A stretch of DNA of 20,421 nucleotides from an uncultured Propionibacteriaceae bacterium (GTDB lineage: Bacteria > Actinomycetota > Actinomycetes > Propionibacteriales > Propionibacteriaceae). Made by a program: the position numbers and the translations under genes. The notes under the pieces were generated by a model. The model searched no databases. It worked only from the letters and a program-made list of their open reading frames with translations, and was not told where the DNA came from. Location: contig CAMCJC010000009.1 of the NCBI GenBank assembly GCA_945875065.1, positions 1 through 20,421 of the forward strand. Reading direction: 5' to 3'. Of the stretch, positions 1-8,244 are shown in pieces; position 1 is the first letter of the stretch, and every line of letters begins with the position of its first letter.

Positions 1-274
1 CGACCATGCAGCCGACGCCGACCTTGTCGCCCACCTTGTGGCGGGTGACCTCAGAGCCGATCTTGGTGACGATGCCCGCAATCTCGTGGCCTGGCGTCAG
101 CGGGTACTTCGCGGGGCCCCACTCGCCGCGGGCGGTATGGATGTCGGAGTGGCAGATGCCGGCGTACTTGACCTCGAAGAAGATCTCCTTCGGGCCAGGC
201 TCGCGAAGCGTGATGGTGGTGCGGTGGAACTGGGTGGTGGCGTCGTCACAGGCGTATGCGAGGACCTCGGGCAT
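1..274 (-). CDS. Zinc-dependent alcohol dehydrogenase, N-terminal part (partial)
   Basis: The ATG at 274-272 is preceded by the ribosome-binding site AGGAGT (279-284), and the frame stays open for 91 codons to the window edge. The protein begins MPEVLAYACDD and shows the GroES-like fold of the medium-chain dehydrogenase/reductase superfamily. It has the first catalytic zinc ligand in GICHSD, the GHE motif, and the turn VTRHKVGDKVGVGCMV. The family oxidises alcohols or reduces aldehydes with NAD(P)H in the cytoplasm. The GICHSD...PGHEIAG spacing and the VGVGC segment resemble the YahK/AdhC and cinnamyl-alcohol-dehydrogenase-like group. The nucleotide-binding domain and the rest of the catalytic domain lie outside the window, so substrate and cofactor cannot be judged. 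It is divergent from pstS. Confidence 0.9.
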   Translation of the reverse strand, partial: MPEVLAYACDDATTQFHRTTITLREPGPKEIFFEVKYAGICHSDIHTARGEWGPAKYPLTPGHEIAGIVTKIGSEVTRHKVGDKVGVGCMV

Positions 275-322
275 AGTGACTCCTGAACTCTAGGGTTAAA
301 GCAGCGCGGCGCCGCGGTGCCC

Positions 323-330
323 ATAATTAT
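323..330 (-). promoter_or_regulatory. Possible -10 region for the alcohol dehydrogenase
   Basis: ATAATTAT is an isolated AT-only octamer in a GC-rich intergenic region, about 50 bases upstream of the dehydrogenase start. On the minus strand it can act as a TAnnnT-type -10 element. No convincing -35 was found, so this is a weak call. Confidence 0.25.
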
Positions 331-380
331 CCCGTACCGCTCCCGCTTAAGTCGGCGAAACCAGATTCTTGGTGCCGGCC

Positions 381-428
381 GTTTACCTGCCGTTCACCTA
401 AAGACGCAGAACCCGTCACCTTCACCCC
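381..428 (+). promoter_or_regulatory. PHO box (PhoP-type tandem 11-bp repeats) upstream of pstS
   Basis: Two adjacent 11-base units, GTTTACCTGCC (381-391) and GTTCACCTAAA (392-402), match the GTTCACC direct-repeat signature known for PhoP of Streptomyces and other actinobacteria. After one poorly matching unit (403-413), the next 11-base register carries CGTCACC (414-420), followed by TTCACC (421-426). A possible -10, TAACTT (430-435), follows directly. The repeats therefore occupy the -35 position, as expected for activation by phosphorylated PhoP under phosphate starvation. The repeats are seen directly; the regulator is inferred. Confidence 0.75.
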
Positions 429-472
429 ATAACTTCTAGCTGGGGCGCGTGGGCGCCTTCGGAAGGAGTTCC

Positions 473-1555
473 ATGTCGCTGCGGATTCTCGCGGCCGCCG
501 GTGCCTGCGCTTTGCTCGCGTCGGCGTGTGCGCCGACTTCAAGCCCTCAGTCCGCCTCGGTCGCGACCCGGCCGGCGGGCGTTAATTGCCCCGGCGGGAC
601 GCTGAAGGGTGAGGGCGCCTCGTCGCAGAAGATCTTCCTGGAGGAGATGGTGCAGGCCTACACGCGCATCTGCCCTGGTACCGCCGTCGAATACACCTCT
701 TCCGGTTCGGGTGCGGGCGTCAAGGCGTTCATCGGCGGGGCCGTCGACTGGGCCGGGTCCGACTCGCCGTTACGCACCAAGGCCAAAGACGGCGTCGTGG
801 AGGCGGATCAGGCCGCCAAGCGCTGTGGCGGCAATCCGGCGGTCAACCTGCCCATGGTGTTCGGGCCGATCGCGATCGCGTACAACGTCGACGGCGTGGA
901 CCAGCTGAACCTATCGCCCAGCGTGATCGCTCGTATCTTCGACGGTCAGATCACCACGTGGAACGCTCCAGAGATCGCCGCCGACAATCCCGGCATCACC
1001 CTCCCGGCCGCGGACATCGGCATCTTCTACCGGGCCGACGAGTCTGGCACCACCGAGAACTTCACCGAGTATCTCGCCGAGGCCACCGACGGCGCGTGGC
1101 CGCATGAACCAGCCAAAGCATGGGCCGGTTCGGCCGGCGAAGGCAAGGAGAAGAGCGCCGGGGTCGCCGAAGGCGTCCTTACCACCCGTAACTCCATCGC
1201 CTACATGGAATGGGGGGCTGCCCTTGAGCGCGGCCTGAAGGTCGCCGCCATTGACGGCGTGACGCTATCGGGTACGACCGCCTCCGCCGCGCTCGAAGCC
1301 GCCGAGGTCACCGGCAGCGACGGCGATCTCCGGCTGAAGCTCGATTACACCCCCGGCGACGGCGCCTATCCCGCTGTCATGGCCACCTACGAGATCGTGT
1401 GTTCAACCGGCGGCACCAACCCTGACCTCCTACGCGACTTCCTTACCTTCGTCGCCGCCGATCAGACCCAGGCGGGCGTCTCGACGCTCGGCTACGCGCC
1501 GCTGCCACCCGCGCTGCGCGACCAGGTCGCCGAGTCCATCGCCGCAGTGCGCTAG
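473..1555 (+). CDS. pstS: Phosphate ABC transporter substrate-binding lipoprotein PstS
   Basis: This 360-residue extracytoplasmic protein captures orthophosphate and hands it to PstC/PstA. The start is the ATG at 473, because GGAAGGAG (461-468) sits just upstream; an in-frame GTG at 449 lacks a ribosome-binding site. Residues 1-19 form a lipoprotein signal (LLASAC, lipidated Cys19). Phosphate-binding motifs of the family are visible: GEGASSQ (46-52), SSGSGAG (76-82), the AGSDSPL segment near 94-100, and RADESGTT (187-194). Length and motif order are normal for actinobacterial PstS. It is the first gene of a tight pst operon, with pstC starting 9 bases after its stop. The PHO box just upstream predicts induction by phosphate limitation. 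Confidence 0.96.
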   Translation: MSLRILAAAGACALLASACAPTSSPQSASVATRPAGVNCPGGTLKGEGASSQKIFLEEMVQAYTRICPGTAVEYTSSGSGAGVKAFIGGAVDWAGSDSPLRTKAKDGVVEADQAAKRCGGNPAVNLPMVFGPIAIAYNVDGVDQLNLSPSVIARIFDGQITTWNAPEIAADNPGITLPAADIGIFYRADESGTTENFTEYLAEATDGAWPHEPAKAWAGSAGEGKEKSAGVAEGVLTTRNSIAYMEWGAALERGLKVAAIDGVTLSGTTASAALEAAEVTGSDGDLRLKLDYTPGDGAYPAVMATYEIVCSTGGTNPDLLRDFLTFVAADQTQAGVSTLGYAPLPPALRDQVAESIAAVR

Positions 1556-1564
1556 GAGCAGGCC

Positions 1565-2506
1565 ATGAGCAACCAGCCTGAGATCCAAAGCACCAGCCGA
1601 GTTGGCGACGTCTTGTTCGGCGGCGCGGCGAAGATCGCCAGTGGCGGCATCGTCCTGATCGTCCTGATAATCGGGATCTTCCTGCTGTCCAACGCGTGGC
1701 AGCCGCTCCTAGACAACTCGGCCAACTTCTTCACCAGCACCGAGTTCCGGGCCTCGACGAAACCACCGCGCTTCGGCGTCGCGGCCCTCCTGTGGACGAC
1801 GCTGCTGACCTCCGCTGTCGCGCTCGCCATCGCCGTCCCAGTCGCCATCGGCCTCGCACTACTGCTCACGCAGTACGTAACCGGCCGGGTCGCCTCCGCG
1901 ATCGCGTTCGTCATCGACCTCTTGGCCGCCGTCCCGTCAGTGATCTTCGGGCTGTGGGGCATCAAGATCTTCGGACCCGCGATCCAGCCCTCCGCACACC
2001 TCATCGAGAACCTGCTCGGCTGGATTCCCCTGTTCGGCGACGGCCAGGTCGCCTCCCCCGGCACCGTGTTCACCGCATCGCTTGTCCTAGCGATCATGAT
2101 CTTGCCGATCATCACCGCCCTGACCCGCGATGTCTTCGCCCAGACCCCGCGCGAGACCATCGAGGGGGCCCTCGCGCTTGGCGCTACCCGCTGGGAGGTC
2201 ACGCGGCTGGCCGTCCTACCCTATGGCCGCTCCGGCGCCATCGCGGCCGCGATGCTCGGCCTCGGCCGCGCTCTCGGCGAGACGATCGCCGTCATGCTGA
2301 TCCTGTCGAAGGTCGCCCGCTTTGACGTCTCTGTCTTCAGCGGAGGCGAGACGTTCGCGTCGATCATCGCCCGTAACGCCCCCGAGTTCGATACCCCCTA
2401 TAAGGCGGGCGTCTACATTTCGGCGGGCCTGGTGCTGTTCGTGCTGACGTTCGCAGTCAACGCTCTCGCCCGAGTCGTGGCAGAGCGCGGAAAGGCCAAA
2501 TCGTGA
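1565..2506 (+). CDS. pstC: Phosphate ABC transporter permease PstC
   Basis: The protein is 313 residues with about six predicted membrane helices, the first at roughly residues 20-40. It is one of the two channel subunits of the Pst importer. The binding-protein-dependent permease domain carries the cytoplasmic coupling (EAA) loop EGALALGATRWEVTRLAVLP, which contacts the PstB ATPase. The segment LLAAVPSVIFGLWG is typical of PstC. The start ATG at 1565 is preceded by AGGAG (1554-1558), which overlaps the pstS stop codon. Its TGA stop overlaps the GTG start of pstA (GTGA, 2503-2506), implying translational coupling. Confidence 0.96.
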   Translation: MSNQPEIQSTSRVGDVLFGGAAKIASGGIVLIVLIIGIFLLSNAWQPLLDNSANFFTSTEFRASTKPPRFGVAALLWTTLLTSAVALAIAVPVAIGLALLLTQYVTGRVASAIAFVIDLLAAVPSVIFGLWGIKIFGPAIQPSAHLIENLLGWIPLFGDGQVASPGTVFTASLVLAIMILPIITALTRDVFAQTPRETIEGALALGATRWEVTRLAVLPYGRSGAIAAAMLGLGRALGETIAVMLILSKVARFDVSVFSGGETFASIIARNAPEFDTPYKAGVYISAGLVLFVLTFAVNALARVVAERGKAKS

Positions 2507-3636
2507 CAACACCGCTGAACCTACGCCGGCCCTCCGGGGCCCGGGCGTTCAAGAACTCCCTGGCGACCTTCGGGGTTTGGGCAGCCGTCGCGATCGCGAC
2601 CCTGCCGCTGCTTTGGATCCTTGCCTCCGTCACCATCAAGGGCGCGCCCCTGCTGTTCACCGTTGGCGCCGACCACACGATCGTCTGCGTCGATGAGAGC
2701 GACCTGCGCGTGCCCACCAGCCAGTGCGGCACCGAGGAAGACGCCAAGGGCGGAACCACCCGGGCGGACGGCCTACGCTGGGCCTTCCCGTCGGGCGGTA
2801 AGCACGTGGCGGTCGGTGAGAAGGTGAACCTGTACCGCGTCGATACGGCCTACCCGGCTGCGGACCATATCGTCTACGTCGATAGCGATGGCGCGGGCGA
2901 GGCCCGGTTCTTCTCCTTGCAGTGGTGGACCTCTTCACTCGGCAACGCCACCTCCAAGGACTCCCAGGGCGGTGCTCTGCAGGCGATCTACGGCACCCTC
3001 CTGCTCGGCCTGCTGACCGCCGCGATCGCCGTGCCCGGCGGCATGCTGGGCGCGATCTTCCTCGTCGAATACGGCCGCGGCACCCGGGCCGCCCGCGTCG
3101 TCTCGTTCATGGTGGACATCCTCACCGGCGTCCCGTCGATTGTCGCTGCCCTATTCGTCTACGCGATGTTCATCACCACGTTCGGGATGAAACGCTCTGC
3201 GATCGCGACGGTGGTGGCGCTCGCGCTGCTGATGCTCCCGATGGTCCTTCGCTCCACGGAGGAGATGCTCAAACTGGTCCCCGACTCCCTTCGCGAGGCT
3301 GCTTACGCCCTCGGAGTACCGAAGTGGAAGACGATCCTGCGCATCGTCGTGCCGACATCGTTCAACGGCATCCTGACGGGCGTCGTGCTCGGCATAGCCC
3401 GCGTCATGGGCGAGACCGCGCCGCTGCTGATCCTCATCGGCTATGCGAAATACCTGTACCTTGACCCATTCGGCGACTCGATGGGGGCTCTGCCGACGAT
3501 GATCAGCGACGGCATCTCCGTGCCCGACGGCGACGCCGGCTCCGACCGCGTCTGGGCTGCCGCCCTCACCCTGATCCTGATCGTCATGGTCCTCAACCTC
3601 CTGGCGCGGCGCATCGCCGCCAAAACCAAGCTCTAG
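2503..3636 (+). CDS. pstA: Phosphate ABC transporter permease PstA, with long extracytoplasmic insert
   Basis: This is the second channel subunit of the Pst importer. It starts with GTG overlapping the pstC stop. At 377 residues it is clearly longer than typical PstA (about 280-300). The extra length lies between the first helix (about 20-45) and the permease core, which begins near residue 140 (GGALQAIYGTLLLG). This loop, about residues 52-135, is polar, contains Cys62 and Cys75, and should face outside. The core has the usual PstA segment DILTGVPSIVAALFVYA and the coupling loop REAAYALGVPKWKTILRIVVP. No frameshift is seen; the insert is in frame and of normal composition. pstB follows after 13 bases. 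Confidence 0.95.
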   Translation: MTTPLNLRRPSGARAFKNSLATFGVWAAVAIATLPLLWILASVTIKGAPLLFTVGADHTIVCVDESDLRVPTSQCGTEEDAKGGTTRADGLRWAFPSGGKHVAVGEKVNLYRVDTAYPAADHIVYVDSDGAGEARFFSLQWWTSSLGNATSKDSQGGALQAIYGTLLLGLLTAAIAVPGGMLGAIFLVEYGRGTRAARVVSFMVDILTGVPSIVAALFVYAMFITTFGMKRSAIATVVALALLMLPMVLRSTEEMLKLVPDSLREAAYALGVPKWKTILRIVVPTSFNGILTGVVLGIARVMGETAPLLILIGYAKYLYLDPFGDSMGALPTMISDGISVPDGDAGSDRVWAAALTLILIVMVLNLLARRIAAKTKL

Positions 3637-3649
3637 TAAAGGAAACGGC

Positions 3650-4426
3650 ATGTCGAAGCGCATCGAAGTGAGGGACCTCGACGTCTACTACGGCAAATTC
3701 CACGCCGTGAATCAGGTCAACCTCACCGTCCAGCCACGCACCGTCACCGCATTCATCGGCCCGTCGGGGTGCGGGAAGTCGACGGTGCTGCGGACCCTGA
3801 ACCGCATGCACGAGGTGATCCCTGGCGCCTACTGCACCGGACAAGTCCTCCTCGACGGCACCGACCTGTACGCCCCAGGCGTCGATCCGGTGGCGGTCCG
3901 CCGGATCGTCGGGATGGTATTCCAGCGACCCAACCCATTCCCGTCGATGTCGATCTACGACAACGTCGCCTCCGGGCTGAAGCTAAACGGTGAACGCAAC
4001 AAGCAGGTCCTCGACGAGGCCGTCGAGACGGCGCTCAAGGGCGCGAACCTGTGGAAGGAGGTCAAGGACCGCCTCGACAAAGCCGGAATGGGTCTGTCGG
4101 GCGGACAACAGCAACGCCTTTGTATCGCACGCGCGATCGCCGTCAAGCCGGAAGTGCTGTTGATGGACGAGCCGTGCTCGGCCCTCGACCCGATCTCCAC
4201 CCTCGCCGTCGAGGACCTCATCCACGAACTCAAGGAGAGCTATACCGTCGTCATCGTCACCCACAATATGCAGCAGGCGGCGCGTGTATCCGACGAGACC
4301 GCGTTCTTCAACCTGAAGGCGCAGGGCGAGCCCGGGCATCTCGTAGAGATCGGGCCGACAGAACAGATCTTCCACAACCCAACCCAGCAGGCCACCGAGG
4401 ATTACATCACCGGCCGCTTCGGCTAG
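3650..4426 (+). CDS. pstB: Phosphate ABC transporter ATP-binding protein PstB
   Basis: This 258-residue cytoplasmic ATPase drives the Pst importer. It has Walker A GPSGCGKST (37-45), the Q-loop segment GMVFQRPNPFPMS-like (here NPFPSMSIYDNV), the signature LSGGQQQRLCIARA, Walker B VLLMDEP followed by the PstB-typical CSALDPIST, and the switch histidine in VIVTHNM. Length is normal for the family. The ribosome-binding site AAAGGAA lies about 7 bases before the ATG. No phoU follows, although it often does in other genomes. The TAG stop at 4424-4426 overlaps the stop of the convergent mycothione reductase gene. Confidence 0.97.
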   Translation: MSKRIEVRDLDVYYGKFHAVNQVNLTVQPRTVTAFIGPSGCGKSTVLRTLNRMHEVIPGAYCTGQVLLDGTDLYAPGVDPVAVRRIVGMVFQRPNPFPSMSIYDNVASGLKLNGERNKQVLDEAVETALKGANLWKEVKDRLDKAGMGLSGGQQQRLCIARAIAVKPEVLLMDEPCSALDPISTLAVEDLIHELKESYTVVIVTHNMQQAARVSDETAFFNLKAQGEPGHLVEIGPTEQIFHNPTQQATEDYITGRFG

Positions 4427-5826
4427 GAGTTGAGCTCCTTGGGCTCGTAGGCGTCGAGAAGACCTAGGAGCGCGTTCTCGACGACCTCCATCATCGCCGG
4501 GTGGATCCAGTACTGGCCGCGCGCCATCTCCGGAACCGACAGCCCGAAGGACATCGCCTGGATCAGCGGCTGGATTACCGTCGCCGCATGGGGTCCTACG
4601 ATGTGCGCGCCGAGCAGGTGCCAGGTGCGAGGATCGGCCAGGAGCTTGACGAAGTGATGGCCCTCGTCTTCACTAGCCCACCCGTAGGCAACGTCCGCAT
4701 ACTTCTGCCGGGCCGCGACGTAAGGGACGCCCCATTCGATGAGTTGCTGCTCGGTAGCGCCGACTGCCGCGACCTGCGGGTCGGTGAACACCGCGGACGG
4801 CACGTACCGGTGGTCGGTCTCGGCGAGCTCGCCGGTGGCAAGGAGGTTGGCGGCGACGGTGCGGGCCTCGGCGTTCGCGACGTGCTTCAGCAAGAAGCTA
4901 GACGACACGTCGCCGAGCGCCCAAATGTGCGGCTGCGACGTGCGCTGGTGTTTGTCGACGCGAATCTGGCCCGACTCGTCGACCTCCACCCCGGCGGCGG
5001 CTAGGTTTAGGTCGGAGTTCCGGATGCGGCCGGTGGCGACGAGGATCGCGTCGGCGAGGTACTCGTATTCGACGCCATTGCGGTCGACGGTGACGACGAC
5101 GGCCCCGTCCGGCCCTTCGGCGATCTCGGATACGCTCTGGTTGAGGATGAGGTTGACGCGGCGAGCGTGCTCGGTGACGAACGCGTCGGCGACCTCTCGG
5201 TCATGGCCGCGCAGCAGCACCTTGGAGCGGTTGATCTGCGTCACCTGCGATCCGAGCGCACTGAAGATCTGCGCGAACTCGCAGGCGACGAAGCCGCCGC
5301 CGATGACGACGAGTCGCCGCGGCAGCTCGGGCAGGCGCATGATGTCGTCGGAGGTGTGGATGAATCCCTTAAGGTCGTCCGGAACGTCGACCTCAAGAGG
5401 ACGCGGGCTAGAACCGGTGGCGATAACGACCTGGTCAGCGCTGATCTGGAAGTCGTCGATCAAAAGGGTGTGGGGATCGACGAACGACGCGTGACCCTCG
5501 AACAGGGTGACGTTCTCTCCGCGTTCCCGCCACTGCTTACCGCCCTTCGAGATCGGGTCGATGCGCCCGAAGATACGGTCGACGAGCGCAGGCCAGTCAG
5601 CCCCCCGAGACTCCAGCGCCACCCCGAGCCGAGCCGCCTGGGCCGGGAAAGTCGCGGCCTCGGCCGCCGCGACGAACATTTTGGTCGGGATGCACCCGCG
5701 GTTGAGGCAGGTGCCGCCAAACGTCGGATTCTGCTCGATGAGCGCCACATCCAAGTGGGCGAAGCGTTCGTCGATGATCGTATTCCCAGAGCCGGAGCCG
5801 ATGACCGCCACGTCGAAGTGCTGCAT
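4423..5826 (-). CDS. mtr: Mycothione reductase
   Basis: This FAD-dependent pyridine nucleotide-disulfide oxidoreductase uses NADPH to reduce mycothiol disulfide (mycothione), keeping the actinobacterial thiol buffer reduced. Seen: FAD-binding VIGSGSGN near the N-terminus, the redox-active pair Cys40/Cys45 in GGTCLNRGCIPTKM, the second Rossmann motif VVIGGGFVACEFA, the FAD motif IWALGDV, and the C-terminal catalytic dyad His442/Glu447 in HPAMME. The NTIIDERF segment and the GGTCLNxGCIPTKM context point to Mtr rather than to lipoamide or mercuric reductase. The chosen ATG at 5826 gives 467 residues with family-like N-terminus MQHFDVAVIG. Alternative starts at 5835, 5838 (ATG) and 5847 (TTG) add up to seven residues, and none has a clear ribosome-binding site. 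Confidence 0.93.
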   Translation of the reverse strand: MQHFDVAVIGSGSGNTIIDERFAHLDVALIEQNPTFGGTCLNRGCIPTKMFVAAAEAATFPAQAARLGVALESRGADWPALVDRIFGRIDPISKGGKQWRERGENVTLFEGHASFVDPHTLLIDDFQISADQVVIATGSSPRPLEVDVPDDLKGFIHTSDDIMRLPELPRRLVVIGGGFVACEFAQIFSALGSQVTQINRSKVLLRGHDREVADAFVTEHARRVNLILNQSVSEIAEGPDGAVVVTVDRNGVEYEYLADAILVATGRIRNSDLNLAAAGVEVDESGQIRVDKHQRTSQPHIWALGDVSSSFLLKHVANAEARTVAANLLATGELAETDHRYVPSAVFTDPQVAAVGATEQQLIEWGVPYVAARQKYADVAYGWASEDEGHHFVKLLADPRTWHLLGAHIVGPHAATVIQPLIQAMSFGLSVPEMARGQYWIHPAMMEVVENALLGLLDAYEPKELNS

Positions 5827-5921
5827 GGAACCCATCATGTCATGCAAGCTGAAAGCAACTGTCCGAGCGGCCGACGAGTCGCATCCGCAAACGATCGCCC
5901 GGGCTACTAGGATCCTTCAAT

Positions 5922-6680
5922 ATGAGCGGATGGGCAGTGGTCACGGGCGCCTCGGGCGGCCTGGGCGAGGGATACGCGACAGAGTTGGCGCGGCAGGGCG
6001 CGAACGTGCTGCTGGTAGCCCGTAGCGCCGACAAGCTGACCGCCTTGGCCGAGCGCCTCCGCCGCGAGTTCGGCGTGGAGGTCGAGGCTTGGCCGTGTGA
6101 CCTGACCAACCGTGGTTCCCGCGCCGTCCTCGTCGCCGATCTGATGTCTCGAAACGTCCACACCCTGGTCAACAACGCCGGGTTCGGGACGCTCGGGGAG
6201 TTCGTGGACCTCGAACTGAGCCGCATCCAGGCGGAGGTGGAACTGAACGTCGTCGCGTTGACCGAGCTGACGCACACCGTATTGCCTGGTATGAAAGCCC
6301 GCGGCCGCGGCGCAGTAATCAATATCGCCAGTACCGGCGCCTTCCAGCCGATCCCGAAGTTCTCGACTTACGCCGCCACCAAGGCATACGTGCTCCGTCT
6401 GTCCGTCGGGCTGTGGGGCGAATTGAAGGGCACCGACGTGCGGGTCCTAGCCGTGTGCCCCGGCCCCACCGAGACTTCCTTCTTCGACGTCGCCGGCGAC
6501 GACGGCGTCAGGGTCCGGCGGCGCACAGTCGAACAAGTGGTGGCCTCGTCCTTCAAGGCGCTGCGGAAGCGCCGTCCGTACGTCGTCGACGGCTTCCAGA
6601 ATGCGATCCTGGCCCAGACGACACGGCTCGTTCCGACGAGCCTGGCTACCAGCTTGGCCGGCTGGGTCGCGACCCACTAG
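5922..6680 (+). CDS. Short-chain dehydrogenase/reductase (SDR family)
   Basis: This is a 252-residue classical SDR. It has the cofactor-binding TGASGGLG (8-15), the NNAG motif (84-87), and the catalytic Ser137, Tyr150 and Lys154 in the order S...YxxxK. After the active site come the usual CPGPTETSFF segment and a short hydrophobic C-terminus. The arginines in LVARSADKL following strand 2 suggest NADP(H) preference; the substrate is unknown. No strong ribosome-binding site precedes the ATG; TAGGAT (5908-5913) lies 8 bases upstream and could be a -10 of a leaderless transcript. The gene stands alone, divergent from mtr, and its TAG stop overlaps that of the next, convergent gene. Confidence 0.88.
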   Translation: MSGWAVVTGASGGLGEGYATELARQGANVLLVARSADKLTALAERLRREFGVEVEAWPCDLTNRGSRAVLVADLMSRNVHTLVNNAGFGTLGEFVDLELSRIQAEVELNVVALTELTHTVLPGMKARGRGAVINIASTGAFQPIPKFSTYAATKAYVLRLSVGLWGELKGTDVRVLAVCPGPTETSFFDVAGDDGVRVRRRTVEQVVASSFKALRKRRPYVVDGFQNAILAQTTRLVPTSLATSLAGWVATH

Positions 6681-8110
6681 CTGACGGTGACGGTGCGGGT
6701 TTCTTGGACGTTGCCCGCACCCTCGTAGACGTCCTCGACGGCGATGTGGTAGCTGCCGGGTTTGAGTTCGACCGTGGCCGTCCATTCCAACCAGCCGTCG
6801 CTGTTCGGGGTTCGGTCGACCTGCGCGGACAGGCTCGCGACCTCCGCAGCGTCCCCCCCGGAGACGACGACGCGGGGCGCGGCGGCGGTCGGCTGAGTCA
6901 ACCCGGTGATCACGACCTGCCCGGAGCCGACCTTCGCGCCGTTGCTCGGCGTGTTGATCCACAGCTTGCCAAGCGGGTCGAGACCGGATCGGCGGTGAAG
7001 GCCGGTGAACAACTCAGGGGGCGACCCGCCGTCGGCTTTGAACTGAACGGCGAGACCGGGGAGCTGCAACACCTCGGCCGCGGTGTAGACCATCTGGTCC
7101 TTAGCGCGAGCCGCATCGGCCTCGGTGGTGAAATTGGCGTAGGCCGTGGCGCTGAGGTCGATGGTCAGCGTGTTGCCTTCCAGAGTCGCGGCGAGGATCC
7201 GGCCGGGCGTCCACGCGGAGACGTAGTCCGGATCCTGTGGGGCCAGCGACAGGATCGCACTGATGGAGGTTTGCAACAGGTCACCCGAGACCGGCAAGGC
7301 CCGCAGTTCGCGGTAGAGGAGACGGTCGTCGCGACCGACATAGTACACGGGCACCGCATGCACCTGCGCGGGCAACGACTGCGAGGTCGACGCGCTGGGC
7401 ACCGTCGCAGTCACGACCGATGGGCTGGGCTGTCGGGTGTGGCGGGACGTGGTCGCCCAGGCGATGGAGCCGCCGATCACGAGTGCGCCGCCGACGATGG
7501 ATGCGGCGATCGACAGCGGCAGGCCGCGGCGACGGTGTTCGTTGAAGCTGCGGAGTTCCAGCTCCAGGGTCTCGGTTCCGGGGGCCTGGACCAGGCGGGT
7601 GGCCGAGCGCAGCGCGGCGGTGACCTCGTCGGACAGCGACTCGATGGCGCCGGGCTGGCTGGTCGGGGCGGGGTCGCCGACGGCTTTCCGCAGCGCGACC
7701 CGGGCCGTCTCGAGGCGCTGATTGCACTTCTTGACGGTCATCCGCATGATGCGAGCGAGTTCGGGTCCGAAGATGGATAGGTAGTGGGATGTTACGAGGA
7801 TCTCGCCGAACTTTGGGGGCAGGCCAACGATGGCCTCACAGATCTCACGCTGGCGCGCATCAGCGACCTCTAGCAGGACGAGCGGCGACGACCCGCGCAC
7901 GACCCTTGCTTGATGCACGACCTGCTCGGCGAGGTATTCGACGCGCTCCGTCGGATCGACGATCCGGCGTTCGCGACGCGCCAACCCGATTAGGGCGGTG
8001 CGGAGAATGTGGCCGGACTCGCTCTCGGCGCCGAGAACCACCGTCAGGCGGTGGAGCCTAGCGCCGTGCTCCTCGAACAGGTCGGTGAGCCAAGCATCGC
8101 TGGATGTCAC
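6677..8110 (-). CDS. Sigma-like / transmembrane / GerMN / Gmad2 fusion protein
   Basis: The protein is 477 residues from a GTG start at 8110, with GGGGAGGG (8115-8122) as ribosome-binding site. Domains in order: a degenerate ECF-sigma region 2-like helical part (about 7-75); a region 4-like helix-turn-helix part (about 85-143; ARQREICEAIVGLPPKFGE ... ELARIMRMTVKKCNQRLETARVALRKAV); a single membrane helix (about 197-219); a Ser/Thr/Pro-rich linker; a GerMN domain (about 253-362; VPVYYVGRDDRLLYREL ... LEGNTLTIDLS); and a C-terminal Gmad2 immunoglobulin-like domain (about 382-477; LWINTPSNGAKVGSGQVVITG). The topology would be sigma-like part inside and GerMN/Gmad2 outside. Its role is unknown. 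It could be a membrane-tethered regulator or an envelope sensor whose sigma part has lost activity. Confidence 0.8.
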   Translation of the reverse strand: MTSSDAWLTDLFEEHGARLHRLTVVLGAESESGHILRTALIGLARRERRIVDPTERVEYLAEQVVHQARVVRGSSPLVLLEVADARQREICEAIVGLPPKFGEILVTSHYLSIFGPELARIMRMTVKKCNQRLETARVALRKAVGDPAPTSQPGAIESLSDEVTAALRSATRLVQAPGTETLELELRSFNEHRRRGLPLSIAASIVGGALVIGGSIAWATTSRHTRQPSPSVVTATVPSASTSQSLPAQVHAVPVYYVGRDDRLLYRELRALPVSGDLLQTSISAILSLAPQDPDYVSAWTPGRILAATLEGNTLTIDLSATAYANFTTEADAARAKDQMVYTAAEVLQLPGLAVQFKADGGSPPELFTGLHRRSGLDPLGKLWINTPSNGAKVGSGQVVITGLTQPTAAAPRVVVSGGDAAEVASLSAQVDRTPNSDGWLEWTATVELKPGSYHIAVEDVYEGAGNVQETRTVTVS

Positions 8111-8244
8111 GCAACCCTCCCCAGGCGCTCAGCCGAACGGACAAACACAGGCACCATCTTGCCGTGCGATCGGCCAGCAGGGTTCACTTTTGGCCAGAAT
8201 GACCAGCCAAATCGTTCATTTCCCAGCTGACTAGGCATTTCACC

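Noticed and set aside
449..472. Upstream GTG start for pstS
   Set aside because: It would add MGAFGRSS before the signal peptide and leave the strong GGAAGGAG inside the coding region; the ATG at 473 fits better.
5167..5910. Long plus-strand frames opposite mtr
   Set aside because: Opposite strand of a clearly identified mycothione reductase; no motifs and no ribosome-binding site.
6413..7780. 455-codon open frame on the plus strand opposite the GerMN fusion gene
   Set aside because: It is antisense to a gene with recognisable domains; the translation is Gly/Arg/Asp-rich without motifs, a usual shadow in high-GC DNA.
8189..8211. Inverted repeat TTTGGC/GCCAAA between the histidine phosphatase and the GerMN fusion gene
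   Set aside because: The stem is 6 bp with a loop of about 10 and no T-run follows on the minus strand, so it does not support a terminator or operator call.
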